Numbered from the stretch's first letter, positions 7,266 to 16,977 are shown. The stretch is 64,000 nt of DNA from an uncultured Bacteroidales bacterium (GCA_902781515.1 CACZJU010000004.1:1-64000), one strand, 5' to 3'. Notes: generated by a model not told the origin, from the sequence alone. Numbers and translations: made by a program.

Positions 7266-7583
7266 TCAGAGGAGTTGGTTGATGTTTTCGGCGAGGGTGG
7301 CTTTGGTCTGCAGACCTGTGAGGCGCTTGAACATTTCACCCTGCTTGTTGAAGAACACGATGGTGGGAATGCTGCTGACCTGGAACTGCATTGGCAGGTC
7401 TTCGTCTTCCTCCACGTCGCACTTGCCGATGTTTACACGGCCTTCATACTCTGCTGCCAGTTCCTCGATGGTGGGACCGAGACGCTTGCAGGGACCGCAC
7501 CATGTGGCCCAGAAGTCGATAACGAGGGGCTTGCCGGCTGCCAGCAGCTCCTGAAAGTTTGCACTTGTGATTTGTAATGCCAT
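7266..7583 (-). CDS. trxA: Thioredoxin
   Basis: The product is 105 residues, the normal TrxA length. The active site is 'FWATWCGPCKRLGP' at about residues 24-37, and the cis-proline loop 'VSSIPTIVFF' is present. There is no signal peptide, so this is the cytoplasmic thiol-disulfide reductant, supplied with electrons by thioredoxin reductase. The gene sits between dnaE (stop four bases away) and the acidic hypothetical, in one operon. Confidence 0.96.
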   Translation of the reverse strand: MALQITSANFQELLAAGKPLVIDFWATWCGPCKRLGPTIEELAAEYEGRVNIGKCDVEEDEDLPMQFQVSSIPTIVFFNKQGEMFKRLTGLQTKATLAENINQLL

Positions 7584-7586
7584 AAC

Positions 7587-10500
7587 TTAATTGATTTTAT
7601 AGGTTAGTGATTGATTATTGTCGAGCATTTCCAGCAGTTCGTTTGTGATGTTGATGTGGTACTGCGTGGAAACTGTCTGCAGGCTTATGCGCTTGCCAAC
7701 CTCCGTGACGTGGAACATGAGCTGTGTGTTGCCCGGGTTGTTCTTCGCGTAGTTGGCAAGGGCGAACACGAAATCCTCGTCGAGGTCTTCGAGGTGGAAG
7801 GCTATGGTGATGCTCTTCAGCAGTGTTTCCCTGACATTGGCAAGGAACTCTATGCTGCCAATCTTCAGCTCCAGACGGTCGGGCTGGTACTGACGGGGCT
7901 GCACACGGGCTGTGATGTACACCGTGTTACCGATGTCCATATAGCTGCCCCATGTTGCCCAGTCGTTGCCGAACAGCGGCAGTTCGCCGGAACCTTCGTA
8001 GTCCTCTATCGTCACTATTCCGTAGGGCAGGCCGCGTTTCGACATTCCCTTGCGGATGCCGGTGACGATGCCACCGAAATGAACCTCTTTGTTTGCGAAC
8101 TGTTCCTTCGCTTCCATCTGGTTCATGTGCATGTTGCAGGCATGTTTCAGTATTACGGCATAGTCGTCGAGAGGGTGAGCGGAGAGGTAGATGCCAATCT
8201 TCTCCTTTTCCTTGTTCAGTCGTTCCAGTGTGCTCCAAGGCGGTGCCACGGGAATCGGTGGAATGGTGATTTCTACGGAATTCAAGTCACCGAAGAGTGA
8301 GAACTTGGCCTCCTGTTCGGTCTGTTGGTATTGCACGCTGAATTTCGTCAGGGTGTCGATGAATTCCTCGCCCTTGTGGTTCTTGGCAAAGAACTGCTCG
8401 CGGGTGATTTGACTGGAGAAATCGTCGAAGGCACCGCTCAGCACCAGACATTCGAGGCCGCTGCGTTTCACCATTCCCATGGGGACGCGCTTTACGAAGT
8501 CGAAGATGTCCTTGTACAGGCCATTTGCTTCGCGTTCGTTGACGATGGCATCCACGGCACTGCTGCCCAAGCCAGATATCGCGTTCAGTCCGAAGCGTAT
8601 GTTGCCTTCGGGGTCAACGCTGAACTTGTGACGGCTGTAGTTGATATTCGGTCCCAGAGTGGCTATTCCCATGCCTTTACATTCGTTCATGAGTTTTGTC
8701 ACCTCGCCGATATCCTTTGCACGGCTCATAACGCCAGCCATGAACTGGGCAGGGAAGTTGGCTTTCAGGTAGGCCGTCTGGTATGCCACCCACGAATAGC
8801 ATGTGGCGTGACTCTTGTTGAAGGCATAGGATGCGAACTTCTCCCAGTCGGCCCATATCTTCTCCAGTATCTTCGGATCGTGTCCGTTGGCTTGTCCCTG
8901 ACTGATGAACTGCGGCTTCATGTGGTCCAGCTTGTCCTTCAGTTTCTTACCCATGGCCTTACGCAGTGTGTCGCTCTCGCCTCGGGTGAAGTTTGCCAAT
9001 TGGCGGCTGAGCAGCATGACCTGCTCCTGATAGACAGTGATGCCGTATGTATCCTTCAGGTATTTCTCCATGCAGGGTATGTCGTACTCTACAGGCTTGC
9101 GCCCCTGTTTCCTATCGATGAAATCGGGGATATAGTCCATTGGCCCCGGACGATATAGGGCGTTCATGGCTATGAGGTCCTCGAATGTGGAGGGCTGCAG
9201 TTCGCGCAGGTATTTCTGCATTCCTGCCGATTCGAACTGGAATGTTCCAATCGTTCTGCCGTCGCAATACAGTCGGTATGTGGCAGGGTCGTTGATGTCC
9301 AGTTTTTCCATGTCCACCTCTATGCCAAGACTGTCGCGTATGTTCTGCTGACATTCCTTTATCTGGCTCAGAGTCTTCAGTCCCAGGAAGTCCATCTTTA
9401 TAAGGCCGGTGTCTTCGATGACGGAACCTTCGTACTGCGTGCAGAGCAGTTTTTCGCCTGTTTCTTTGTCTTCGGCAGTGGAGATGGGCACCCAGTCACT
9501 GACATCGTCGCGGCAGATGATGACACCGCAGGCGTGTACACCGGTGTTGCGCACGTTGCCTTCCAGCTTCTTGGCGTATTTTATGGTGTTGGAAAGTACC
9601 GGATTTGGCGAGTTCTCTGCCTGTTGCAGTTCCGGCACTATGCTGATGACGTTGGGAAGGTTCATTTTCAAGGCCTTGCCGTTAACTTCCGGCATGCGGT
9701 CCGGAATGAGTTTGCAGAGCCCGTTCACCACGTCGAGCGGCAACTGTTCTATGCGTGCCACATCCTTCAGGGCAAGTTTTGTTGCCATGGTGCCATAGGT
9801 GATGATGTGAGCAACTTTGCTCTCGCCGTATTTCTGTGTCACCCATGAGAGCACCTTGCCACGACCGTCGTCGTCGAAATCGACATCGATATCGGGCAAT
9901 GAGATACGGTCAGGATTGAGGAAACGCTCGAACAGCAGGTCGTATTTGATGGGGTCTATCTGGGTGATTCCCAAACAGTAGGCTACGGCACTGCCGGCTG
10001 CCGAACCACGTCCGGGACCTACGCTGACATCAAGCTCGTGGCGTGCCGCGTTGATGTAGTCCTGTACGATGAGGAAGTAGCCCGGGAAACCCATCGATTT
10101 CATCACGTGAAGTTCGAATTTCAGTCGTTCCATGACATCCTTGGGCACGGGGTCGCCATACACCCTCTTGGCACCGATGAAGGTGAGATGCGCCAAGTAG
10201 TCGGCTTCCAGCTTCAGGCGATACAGTTTTTCCACGCCTCCCATGCCGTTTATCTTCTTCTGGGCAGCCTCTTCGCTCATGATGACGTTGCCGTTCTCGT
10301 CGCGCGTGAATTCGTCGAACAACTGCTGGTCGGTGAATTTCTTGTGATATTCCTCCTCGGTGCCGAATTCCTCGGGAATCTCGAAGTTGGGCATGATGGG
10401 ACTGTGGTCGATGTCGTAAATCTCCACCTTGTCGAGCACTTCCAGCGTGTTTGCCAATGCTTCGGGCACGTCGGCAAATATCTCGTTCATCTCGGCCATA

Positions 10501-11303
10501 GTCTTGAACCACTCCTGTTTTGAGTAGAGCATGCGGTCGGGGTCGCTCATGTTGTGGTTGGTGGAGAGGCAAATCAGACGGTCGTGGGCTTCTGCGTCGT
10601 CTTCATCGACAAAGTGCACGTCGTTGGTGCACACCACCTTCACGCCATGCTTCTGCGCAAGTTCCAGTATCACTTTGTTCACCTGCTGCTGTATGGGGAA
10701 GGTCTCTCTGTTGGCACGCTGGTTGGGGTTCTTCACCTCGTGGCGTTGAATCTCCAGATAATAGTCGTCGCCAAATATGTTCTTATACCATTCTATAGTT
10801 GCTTCGGCACCTGCTATGTCGCCCTTCTGGATGTAGCGAGGCACCTCGCCGGCAATACATGCCGAACAGATGATGAGTCCCTCGTGGAATTGCTCTATGT
10901 CGGAGTGGTCGGTACGCGGTTTTCCGTAGAATCCGTCTATCCACGAGCGCGAAACAAGCTTTATCAGGTTGTGATAGCCGACAGCGTTCTTCGCCAGCAC
11001 TATGAGATGGTAGCGGATGGCATCTCCAAGTTCTTTGTTCTTCGAGTCCTTGCTGTTCTGCGCCACATACATCTCGCAGCCGATTATAGGCTTGAACGGC
11101 TCCAGTCCCTGCTCTTTCCTTTCTTTGTTCAGCTTCTTGCAGGCGTTGGTGAACTCTTTTATTGCCATCATGTTGCCATGGTCGGTAACCGCCATGCCGC
11201 GCATACCGTCGGCTGTGGCCTTTTTCAACAGCTTGGGGATACTCGCCTGTCCGTCGAGTAGAGAGTATTGTGTATGAACATGAAGATGTACGAAATCTTG
11301 CAT
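7587..11303 (-). CDS. dnaE: DNA polymerase III alpha subunit
   Basis: The product is 1238 residues. The start at 11303 gives 'MQDFVHLHVHTQYSLLDGQA', the standard DnaE N-terminus with the PHP-domain histidines. A longer frame to 11363 exists, but a -7-like box (TACCTTTATG on the minus strand, 11331-11340) lies within it, so the transcript probably starts below that extension. The PHP domain spans about 1-290; the polymerase core has the metal-binding 'PDIDVDFDDDGR' near 490; then come the finger/tau-binding region with a helix-hairpin-helix, and a C-terminal OB fold ('VHFGGIVTGIRKGMSKRG'). It is the replicative polymerase and first gene of the operon with trxA. Confidence 0.96.
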   Translation of the reverse strand: MQDFVHLHVHTQYSLLDGQASIPKLLKKATADGMRGMAVTDHGNMMAIKEFTNACKKLNKERKEQGLEPFKPIIGCEMYVAQNSKDSKNKELGDAIRYHLIVLAKNAVGYHNLIKLVSRSWIDGFYGKPRTDHSDIEQFHEGLIICSACIAGEVPRYIQKGDIAGAEATIEWYKNIFGDDYYLEIQRHEVKNPNQRANRETFPIQQQVNKVILELAQKHGVKVVCTNDVHFVDEDDAEAHDRLICLSTNHNMSDPDRMLYSKQEWFKTMAEMNEIFADVPEALANTLEVLDKVEIYDIDHSPIMPNFEIPEEFGTEEEYHKKFTDQQLFDEFTRDENGNVIMSEEAAQKKINGMGGVEKLYRLKLEADYLAHLTFIGAKRVYGDPVPKDVMERLKFELHVMKSMGFPGYFLIVQDYINAARHELDVSVGPGRGSAAGSAVAYCLGITQIDPIKYDLLFERFLNPDRISLPDIDVDFDDDGRGKVLSWVTQKYGESKVAHIITYGTMATKLALKDVARIEQLPLDVVNGLCKLIPDRMPEVNGKALKMNLPNVISIVPELQQAENSPNPVLSNTIKYAKKLEGNVRNTGVHACGVIICRDDVSDWVPISTAEDKETGEKLLCTQYEGSVIEDTGLIKMDFLGLKTLSQIKECQQNIRDSLGIEVDMEKLDINDPATYRLYCDGRTIGTFQFESAGMQKYLRELQPSTFEDLIAMNALYRPGPMDYIPDFIDRKQGRKPVEYDIPCMEKYLKDTYGITVYQEQVMLLSRQLANFTRGESDTLRKAMGKKLKDKLDHMKPQFISQGQANGHDPKILEKIWADWEKFASYAFNKSHATCYSWVAYQTAYLKANFPAQFMAGVMSRAKDIGEVTKLMNECKGMGIATLGPNINYSRHKFSVDPEGNIRFGLNAISGLGSSAVDAIVNEREANGLYKDIFDFVKRVPMGMVKRSGLECLVLSGAFDDFSSQITREQFFAKNHKGEEFIDTLTKFSVQYQQTEQEAKFSLFGDLNSVEITIPPIPVAPPWSTLERLNKEKEKIGIYLSAHPLDDYAVILKHACNMHMNQMEAKEQFANKEVHFGGIVTGIRKGMSKRGLPYGIVTIEDYEGSGELPLFGNDWATWGSYMDIGNTVYITARVQPRQYQPDRLELKIGSIEFLANVRETLLKSITIAFHLEDLDEDFVFALANYAKNNPGNTQLMFHVTEVGKRISLQTVSTQYHINITNELLEMLDNNQSLTYKIN

Positions 11304-11330
11304 ATAGTGTGACTGAACGTAATTTTGGAG

Positions 11331-11340
11331 CATAAAGGTA
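11331..11340 (-). promoter_or_regulatory. Putative -7 box for the dnaE operon
   Basis: TACCTTTATG on the minus strand resembles TAnnTTTG. A weak -33 equivalent (GTTG) lies about 20 bases upstream. It supports the shorter dnaE start at 11303. Confidence 0.45.
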
Positions 11341-11422
11341 CACTTCTTTGACGGAAAAACCAACTTTACACGACTATTTTGTATTACAAATAAGTAAAAT
11401 GGAACAATTTATAGCTCGTTTC

Positions 11423-11453
11423 TTTGTATATTGAAATGAAAGTGTTAACTTTG
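11423..11453 (+). promoter_or_regulatory. Sigma-ABfr-type promoter of the psd-pssA operon
   Basis: TTTG at 11423-11426, an exact 19-bp spacer, then TAACTTTG at 11446-11453. This matches the Bacteroidetes -33/-7 consensus fully and lies 43 bases before the psd ATG. Confidence 0.85.
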
Positions 11454-11496
11454 TTTCGTTAAAGGCGGGTAATCAACTCGCCTCCATAATGTTCGC

Positions 11497-12195
11497 ATGG
11501 GACAAAGACTAAGAAAACTACGTAAAATCCGTAAGATAAGACTGCATCGCGAGGGTACTCACATCCTTGTGACTTCCGGAATCTTCATTGCTGCCCTTTG
11601 TGGTTGCCTGTATTATTGCTTCGAGTCGCGCATTCCGTTCATCGTGGTTACGTCGGTTTGTTCCTTTATTTATGTGATGATTGCGAACTTCTACCGTTGT
11701 CCCATCCGTAAATTCGAGCTCGACACCACAGACCTTGTGGTGGCTCCTGCCGACGGAAAGGTGGTAGTGGTGGAGGAAACGGACGAGAACGAGTATTTCC
11801 ACGACCGCCGTCTGATGATTTCCATCTTCATGAGCCCCTTCAATGTTCACGCCAACTGGATTCCCGTTGACGGACTTGTGAAATATGTACGCCATTACGA
11901 CGGCAATCACAATGCTGCATGGCTTCCCAAGTCCAGCATCGAGAACGAACGTAGCACCATCGTTATAGAAACGCCCGGAGGAGAAGAGGTCCTCGTGCGC
12001 CAGGTGGCAGGAGCTATGGCTCGTCGTGTGGTGACTTATCTGGAGGAAGGAATGGAGTACGAGATTGACGAACATCTTGGCTTCATAAAGCTTGGTTCGC
12101 GTGTAGATGTCTATCTGCCCCTGTCGGCCTCGCCTTGTGTAGGTCTGGGCTACAAGACCACGGGTAACGAAACCGTAATTGCAAAACTGAAATGA
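11497..12195 (+). CDS. psd: Phosphatidylserine decarboxylase (short form)
   Basis: The product is 232 residues. It decarboxylates phosphatidylserine to phosphatidylethanolamine at the inner membrane. The N-terminus is basic ('[18 protein letters not shown]') followed by two membrane segments (about 24-62). 'DGKVVVVEE' and '[19 protein letters not shown]' are conserved. '[16 protein letters not shown]' carries the Gly-Ser at which the proenzyme cleaves itself to form the pyruvoyl group; short-form enzymes have GSR rather than the LGST of E. coli. It overlaps pssA by four bases (ATGA), so substrate-producing and substrate-using enzymes are co-translated. Confidence 0.95.
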   Translation: MGQRLRKLRKIRKIRLHREGTHILVTSGIFIAALCGCLYYCFESRIPFIVVTSVCSFIYVMIANFYRCPIRKFELDTTDLVVAPADGKVVVVEETDENEYFHDRRLMISIFMSPFNVHANWIPVDGLVKYVRHYDGNHNAAWLPKSSIENERSTIVIETPGGEEVLVRQVAGAMARRVVTYLEEGMEYEIDEHLGFIKLGSRVDVYLPLSASPCVGLGYKTTGNETVIAKLK

Positions 12196-12902
12196 TAAAG
12201 AAGCATATTCCTAATTCACTGACATGCTGCAACCTTATGTGCGGTTGCATGGCTACAGGTGCTGCCTTCTATGGCAACTATCGCTGGGCTATTGTGATGA
12301 TCATTGTTGGTGCCGTGTTCGATTTCTTCGATGGTATGGTGGCACGACTCCTGCATGTCTCTTCGCCCATTGGTAAAGAGCTGGATTCGCTGGCTGATGT
12401 CGTGACTTTCGGCGTTGCTCCCTCGGCGATATTGTTCCACCTGTTTCATCATGTTCACTATCCTGAATTTATCCAACCCATCGAGGATTTCTTGCCTTAT
12501 ACTGCTTTCCTGATGGCTGCTTTCTCGGCACTCCGACTGGCAAAGTTCAACCTCGACGAGCGTCAGACTTCATCCTTCATAGGACTTCCCACACCAGCCA
12601 ACGCCCTGTTTTGGGGCTCCCTTGTGGTGGGACAGCATGCATTCCTCGTATCACTGAAGTTCAATGCTGTGTTCCTCTTCCTCTTCATGCTGCTTTCGTG
12701 CATGTTGCTGGTGGCAGAGATACCCTTGTTTGCCTTGAAGTTCAAGGACCTTTCGTGGCAGAATAATAGTATTAAGTACATATTCCTTGTGGGCTGTCTT
12801 GCTTTCCTGCCTTTGGGCGTCAGCTCTATTGCGGCTATGATAGTGTGGTACGTGCTGCTTTCTATAGTCGTTTTCAAAGCCTCCAACCGCAAAACCTCAT
12901 AA
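12192..12902 (+). CDS. pssA: CDP-diacylglycerol-serine O-phosphatidyltransferase
   Basis: The product is 236 residues with about six to eight membrane segments. The CDP-alcohol phosphotransferase motif D-G-x2-A-R-x8-G-x3-D-x3-D is present as '[19 protein letters not shown]' followed by SLAD. It makes phosphatidylserine from CDP-diacylglycerol and serine, feeding Psd encoded just upstream. The last codons (SNRKTS) come from an ACCGCAAAACC-type repeat also seen within the GH2 gene near 43150. Confidence 0.96.
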   Translation: MIKKHIPNSLTCCNLMCGCMATGAAFYGNYRWAIVMIIVGAVFDFFDGMVARLLHVSSPIGKELDSLADVVTFGVAPSAILFHLFHHVHYPEFIQPIEDFLPYTAFLMAAFSALRLAKFNLDERQTSSFIGLPTPANALFWGSLVVGQHAFLVSLKFNAVFLFLFMLLSCMLLVAEIPLFALKFKDLSWQNNSIKYIFLVGCLAFLPLGVSSIAAMIVWYVLLSIVVFKASNRKTS

Positions 12903-12908
12903 CCGTAC

Positions 12909-13124
12909 ATGCAATTCATCGGTTGTCTTCTTTCCCTGCTGCTTGTCGGCTTCTTTATTGTGCTTAGTTTCGGAATAAGCATAGTGAGAGTTGTGATGCG
13001 TATGCTCGGTTTCGACGTGTTCGGACCGAAACGCAACGCCCCCGATGTGCAGACGCCCAAGGAACCTCAGCGTCAGCAGGTTTTCAAGGACGAAGGCGAG
13101 TATGTTGACTTTGAGGAGGTCTGA
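12909..13124 (+). CDS. DUF4834-type small membrane protein
   Basis: The product is 71 residues. One long N-terminal hydrophobic helix ('CLLSLLLVGFFIVLSFGISI') is followed by a basic/proline stretch and the acidic end 'DEGEYVDFEEV'. This matches the small DUF4834 family often found after phospholipid genes in Bacteroidetes. Function unknown. It starts six bases after pssA, so it is the third gene of the phospholipid operon. Confidence 0.75.
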   Translation: MQFIGCLLSLLLVGFFIVLSFGISIVRVVMRMLGFDVFGPKRNAPDVQTPKEPQRQQVFKDEGEYVDFEEV

Positions 13125-13277
13125 GCGTTCTTGGTTTTCTCCATACGCATACGCGCGTATAATATTATTAATGTATGTCTCGGCAACGTAATATCGTGTT
13201 TAAGAACACATTTTTGAACATTTTCTTCCGAGAATGCGAAAAAAACTTTACCTTTGCAGAGGTTTTTTCATAGGTGG
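13125..13277. other. Intergenic region before tRNA-Arg
   Basis: It contains a perfect alternating purine-pyrimidine palindrome ATACGCGCGTAT at 13149-13160 and a -7-like TACCTTTGC at 13249-13257 placed for the tRNA. No clear -33 TTTG is seen at the expected spacing. Confidence 0.5.
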
Positions 13278-13349
13278 GCCCCTGTAGTTCAATGGATAGA
13301 ACTACGGTTTCCTAAACCGCCAATCCGGGTTCGATTCCCGGCGGGGGTA
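13278..13349 (+). tRNA. tRNA-Arg (anticodon CCT)
   Basis: The cloverleaf folds with acceptor GCCCCTG/CGGGGGT (one G-U at each of two positions), D stem GTTC/GAAC, anticodon loop TTCCTAA (CCT, reading AGG), and T stem CCGGG/CCCGG with loop TTCGATT. The discriminator is A. CCA is not encoded, as usual in this group. A -7 promoter box lies 20 bases upstream. Confidence 0.95.
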
Positions 13350-13360
13350 CTGGTGTTAGT

Positions 13361-13392
13361 TTAAAGGTAAAAAGTAAAAATTAAAAATTAAA
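13361..13392. repeat. 7-bp AT-rich tandem repeat before korA
   Basis: TAAAAAG/TAAAAAT units with a 7-bp period fill the gap between tRNA-Arg and the korA start. Confidence 0.6.
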
Positions 13393-13396
13393 AGAG

Positions 13397-15226
13397 ATGG
13401 AGATTAAGGAGCTGGACAGCGTAGTTGTTCGTTTCTCAGGTGATTCCGGCGACGGTATGCAGTTGGCTGGAAACATTTTTTCCACGGTATCAGCTACTGT
13501 AGGAAACAGTATTAGCACCTTCCCCGACTATCCTGCCGACATACGTGCCCCGCAGGGTTCGCTGACAGGTGTCAGTGGTTATCAAGTGCATATCGGTGCA
13601 GGTCAGGTATATACTCCTGGCGACCTGTGCGACGTGCTGGTGGCAATGAATGCTGCTGCACTGAAGACACAGTTGCGCTATGCTAAGCCTACGGCTACCA
13701 TCATTATTGACACTGACGCCTTTGGTCCCAAGGATTTGGAGAAAGCACAGTTCACAACAGACGACCCTGTTCGTGAGATGGGCATAGATCAGGACCGTGT
13801 AATCGCTTGCCCCCTGACCACTATGGTCAAGGATGCGCTGGCTGATACAGGCATGGACCAGAAGGCAATGCTGAAGTGCCGCAACATGTTTGCCGTGGGT
13901 CTGGTTTGCTGGTTGTTCGACCGCGACTTGGAGGTTGCCTTTAACTTCCTGCGCGAGAAGTTCGCCAAGAAACCTGCCATCGCTGAGGCAAACATCAAGG
14001 TTATTCAGGCTGGTTACGACTACGGACACAATACTCACTCGTCGGCTATGAACGTACGTCGTATCGAGACTCGTGAGAAGAAGCCGGGCCGTTACATGGA
14101 TATCACTGGTAATAAGGCTACTGCCTATGGCTTCATCGCTGCTGCCGAGAAGGCCGGTCTGAAACTGTATCTTGGTTCTTATCCCATTACTCCTGCTACA
14201 GACGTGCTTCATGAGTTGTCGAAGCACAAGAGTCTTGGTGTTACCACAGTACAGTGCGAGGACGAAATCTCCGGCTGTGCTTCGGCTCTGGGTGCATCCT
14301 TCGGTGGTGCTCTTGCAGTGACTTCTACTTCAGGTCCTGGTATCTGCCTTAAGAGTGAGGCTATGAACTTGGCTGTCATCATGGAGCTACCCCTCGTGGT
14401 TCTCGATGTTCAGCGCGGCGGTCCTGCTACAGGTCTTCCCACCAAGTCGGAACAGACCGACCTCCTGCAGGTGCTCTACGGACGTAACGGTGAGAGTCCA
14501 ATGCCTGTGATGGCTGCCATCAGTCCTGCCGACTGCTTCGATGCTGCTTACGAGGCTTCCAAGATGGCTCTCGAACACATGACTCCCGTTGTCCTGCTCA
14601 CAGATGCCTATATCGCCAATGGTTCGGCTGCTTTCCGTCTGCCCAACCTCGACGAATATCCTGCCATCAATCCTCCTTATGTACCTGAGGAACTGAAGGG
14701 TACTTGGACTCCTTATATGCGTGCCGAGAACGGTACCCGCTACTGGGCAGTGCCCGGTCGTGAGGGCTTCACCCACATCCTTGGTGGACTGGAGAAAGAT
14801 AACAAGACCGGTGCCATTTCTACGGCTCCCGAGAACCACGACCTGATGACTCGCCTGCGTCAGCAGAAGGTTGACAACATCGAGGTTCCCGACCTTGAGG
14901 TGCTGGGCGACAAGGACGATGCCGAGCTGCTTATCGTCGGCTTCGGTTCCACATACGGTCATCTGCATACTGCTATGGACGAGCTTCGTGCTCAGGGTAA
15001 GAAGGTTGCAATGGCTCAGTTCCGTTACATCCGTCCTCTGCCCAAGAACACTGCCGAGGTGCTTATGCGCTATCCGAAAGTCGTTGTTGCCGAGCAGAAC
15101 ATGGGACAGTTGGCTGCCTATCTGCGCATGAATGTCGATGGCTTCGTTCCTCAGCAGTTCAATCAGGTTAAAGGACAGCCATTCGTGGTTTCCGAATTAG
15201 TAGAATCCTTCAGTAAACTCTTCTAA
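13397..15226 (+). CDS. korA: 2-oxoacid:ferredoxin oxidoreductase, fused gamma-alpha subunit
   Basis: The product is 609 residues. The N-terminal gamma domain begins with 'VVVRFSGDSGDGMQLAGNIF' (about 1-190); the alpha pyrimidine-binding domain starts near 'YGFIAAAEKAGLKLYLGSYP' and includes 'TSTSGPGICLKSEAMNLAV'. The C-terminal part has the transketolase-C-like 'FRYIRPLPKN'. With KorB it oxidatively decarboxylates a 2-oxoacid, most likely 2-oxoglutarate, to the acyl-CoA while reducing ferredoxin, an anaerobic TCA step. The gene stops three bases before korB. 2-oxoglutarate rather than pyruvate is inferred from the subunit layout. Confidence 0.93.
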   Translation: MEIKELDSVVVRFSGDSGDGMQLAGNIFSTVSATVGNSISTFPDYPADIRAPQGSLTGVSGYQVHIGAGQVYTPGDLCDVLVAMNAAALKTQLRYAKPTATIIIDTDAFGPKDLEKAQFTTDDPVREMGIDQDRVIACPLTTMVKDALADTGMDQKAMLKCRNMFAVGLVCWLFDRDLEVAFNFLREKFAKKPAIAEANIKVIQAGYDYGHNTHSSAMNVRRIETREKKPGRYMDITGNKATAYGFIAAAEKAGLKLYLGSYPITPATDVLHELSKHKSLGVTTVQCEDEISGCASALGASFGGALAVTSTSGPGICLKSEAMNLAVIMELPLVVLDVQRGGPATGLPTKSEQTDLLQVLYGRNGESPMPVMAAISPADCFDAAYEASKMALEHMTPVVLLTDAYIANGSAAFRLPNLDEYPAINPPYVPEELKGTWTPYMRAENGTRYWAVPGREGFTHILGGLEKDNKTGAISTAPENHDLMTRLRQQKVDNIEVPDLEVLGDKDDAELLIVGFGSTYGHLHTAMDELRAQGKKVAMAQFRYIRPLPKNTAEVLMRYPKVVVAEQNMGQLAAYLRMNVDGFVPQQFNQVKGQPFVVSELVESFSKLF

Positions 15227-15228
15227 CT

Positions 15229-16233
15229 ATGGCATACACTAATAATGATTATAAGAAAGGGCAGCCACGTTGGTGCCCGGGTTGTGGCGACCACTTCTTC
15301 TTGGCTTCGTTCCACAAAGCACTGGCTGAGATAGGTACGGCTCCTGAGAACATTGCCGTCATCAGCGGTATCGGTTGCTCCAGTCGTCTGCCACACTATA
15401 TGGCAACATACGGCATGAACACCATTCATGGACGTGCAGCAGCCATTGCTACCGGCTGTAAGATTGCCAACTCCAAACTGGATGTATGGCAGGTATCGGG
15501 CGACGGCGACGGACTGGCTATCGGTGGTAATCACTTCATTCATGCCAATCGTCGTAATATAGACCTGAACATGATTCTGCTCAACAACCGCATCTACGGT
15601 CTGACAAAGGGACAGTACTCACCCACAAGTCCTCGTGGCTTCGTTTCCAAGTCGAGCCCCTATGGAACGGTGGAAGATCCCTTCCGTCCTGCCGAACTCT
15701 GCTTCGGTGCTCGCGGACATTTCTTCGCCCGTGCGGTGGCAACAGATGCTCCTGGCACTATTGCTGTACTTAAGGCGGCTCATGCCCACAAGGGTGCTGC
15801 TGTGTGCGAGATTCTGCAGAACTGCGTCATCTTCAACGACGGTACTCACGAGAGTGTATATACCAAGGAGGGACGTCAGAAGAATGCCATCTATGTAGAG
15901 CACGGCAAGCCTCTGGTTTACGGTCCTAATAATGAATACGGTCTTGTACAGGACGGTTTCGGTCTGAAGATTGTTGAGATTGGCAAGGACGGCTATACTA
16001 TCGACGATATCCTTGTACACGATGCTCATTGTCAGGATAACACCCTGCAGTTGAAACTTGCCCTGATGGGCGACGGCGACGGATTCCCCGTTGCTCTGGG
16101 CGTTATTCGCGATGTTGATGCTCCCACCTATAACGATGCCGTCGAGGCACAGATAGAGGAGGTGAAGGCAAAGAAACCTTACCACACCTTCGCAGAACTG
16201 CTTGAAACCAACGATATTTGGACAGTAAAATAA
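15229..16233 (+). CDS. korB: 2-oxoacid:ferredoxin oxidoreductase, beta subunit
   Basis: The product is 334 residues. The N-terminal cysteines 'WCPGCGDHFF' are typical of the beta subunit and bind the Fe-S cluster with a later Cys. The thiamine-diphosphate site is 'VSGDGDGLAIGGNHFIHANR' followed by the Mg-binding 'NNRIYGLTKGQYSPTS'. It works as a complex with KorA, encoded immediately upstream. A bidirectional-looking terminator follows at 16244-16273. Confidence 0.94.
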   Translation: MAYTNNDYKKGQPRWCPGCGDHFFLASFHKALAEIGTAPENIAVISGIGCSSRLPHYMATYGMNTIHGRAAAIATGCKIANSKLDVWQVSGDGDGLAIGGNHFIHANRRNIDLNMILLNNRIYGLTKGQYSPTSPRGFVSKSSPYGTVEDPFRPAELCFGARGHFFARAVATDAPGTIAVLKAAHAHKGAAVCEILQNCVIFNDGTHESVYTKEGRQKNAIYVEHGKPLVYGPNNEYGLVQDGFGLKIVEIGKDGYTIDDILVHDAHCQDNTLQLKLALMGDGDGFPVALGVIRDVDAPTYNDAVEAQIEEVKAKKPYHTFAELLETNDIWTVK

Positions 16234-16243
16234 ATAAAAGAGA

Positions 16244-16273
16244 AATGGAGGCCGTTGAGCCTCCATTCTTTTT
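16244..16273. terminator. Terminator between converging korB and upp
   Basis: AATGGAGGC pairs with GCCTCCATT around a six-base loop and is followed by CTTTTT on the plus strand. The upp stop codon lies at its edge. Confidence 0.85.
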
Positions 16274-16928
16274 ATAACTTCTCGCCGTAGCAGAGATCAC
16301 CACAGTCGCCAAAGCCCGGAACGATGTATTTGTGCTCGTTCATGCCAGGGTCTATATTGGCACACCAGAGGGTTACGTCTTCTGCTACGTTCTTTTCTAA
16401 CATTTCTATACCTTCGGGAGCTGCTATCACGCTTGCGATATGCACCTGATGGGGCTTGCCGGTCTTAAGCAATGCCTCGTAGGCTGCAACCATCGAACCG
16501 CCTGTTGCCAGCATGGGGTCAACAATGATGAGCGTCTTGCCTTTAATGGAGGGAGAGGCCATGTATTCGGTATGTATTCCTACTTCGGTGTGTTCGCGGT
16601 TGGTGTACATACGGAATGCCGAAACGAAGGCGTTTTCAGCATGGTCGTAGAAGTTGAGGAACCCTTCGTGGAAAGGCAGACCGGCACGCAGTACCGTTGC
16701 CAGCACAATATCATCCTTGATAAGATGTGTATCGGAGTTTCCGAGTGGGGTAGTGATGGTCTTTGGCTTGTATTCGAGAGTCTTCGATATTTCGTATGCC
16801 ATGACCTCACCGATGCGACGGATATTGTTGCGGAAGAGCTGACGGTTTTTCTGGTAGCTCTTGTCTCTTAACTCAGCCATGAAATGATTCATTACTGAGT
16901 TTTCTTTTGAAAGATTGATTGTTTTCAT
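16272..16928 (-). CDS. upp: Uracil phosphoribosyltransferase
   Basis: The product is 218 residues. It converts uracil and PRPP to UMP in pyrimidine salvage. The PRPP-binding loop is 'LIIVDPMLATGGSM'; 'ATVLRAGLPFHEGF' and the C-terminal uracil-binding 'GFGDCGDLCYGEKL' are also present. The start at 16928 (MKTINLSKEN) is chosen; the longer frame to 16982 runs across the promoter region. A TATCTTTGC box lies on the minus strand at 16956-16964. Confidence 0.95.
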   Translation of the reverse strand: MKTINLSKENSVMNHFMAELRDKSYQKNRQLFRNNIRRIGEVMAYEISKTLEYKPKTITTPLGNSDTHLIKDDIVLATVLRAGLPFHEGFLNFYDHAENAFVSAFRMYTNREHTEVGIHTEYMASPSIKGKTLIIVDPMLATGGSMVAAYEALLKTGKPHQVHIASVIAAPEGIEMLEKNVAEDVTLWCANIDPGMNEHKYIVPGFGDCGDLCYGEKL

Positions 16929-16977
16929 ATTAATTAAGGTTACATTCTTTCGGAAGCAAAGATATAAAAAATAAAAA

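Noticed and set aside
7611-11261. Several plus-strand frames of 70-280 codons across dnaE
   Set aside because: They are antisense shadows of dnaE without motifs or start signals.
11304-11363. Longer dnaE start
   Set aside because: The extra 20 residues are not part of the conserved DnaE N-terminus, and the promoter-like box lies inside them.
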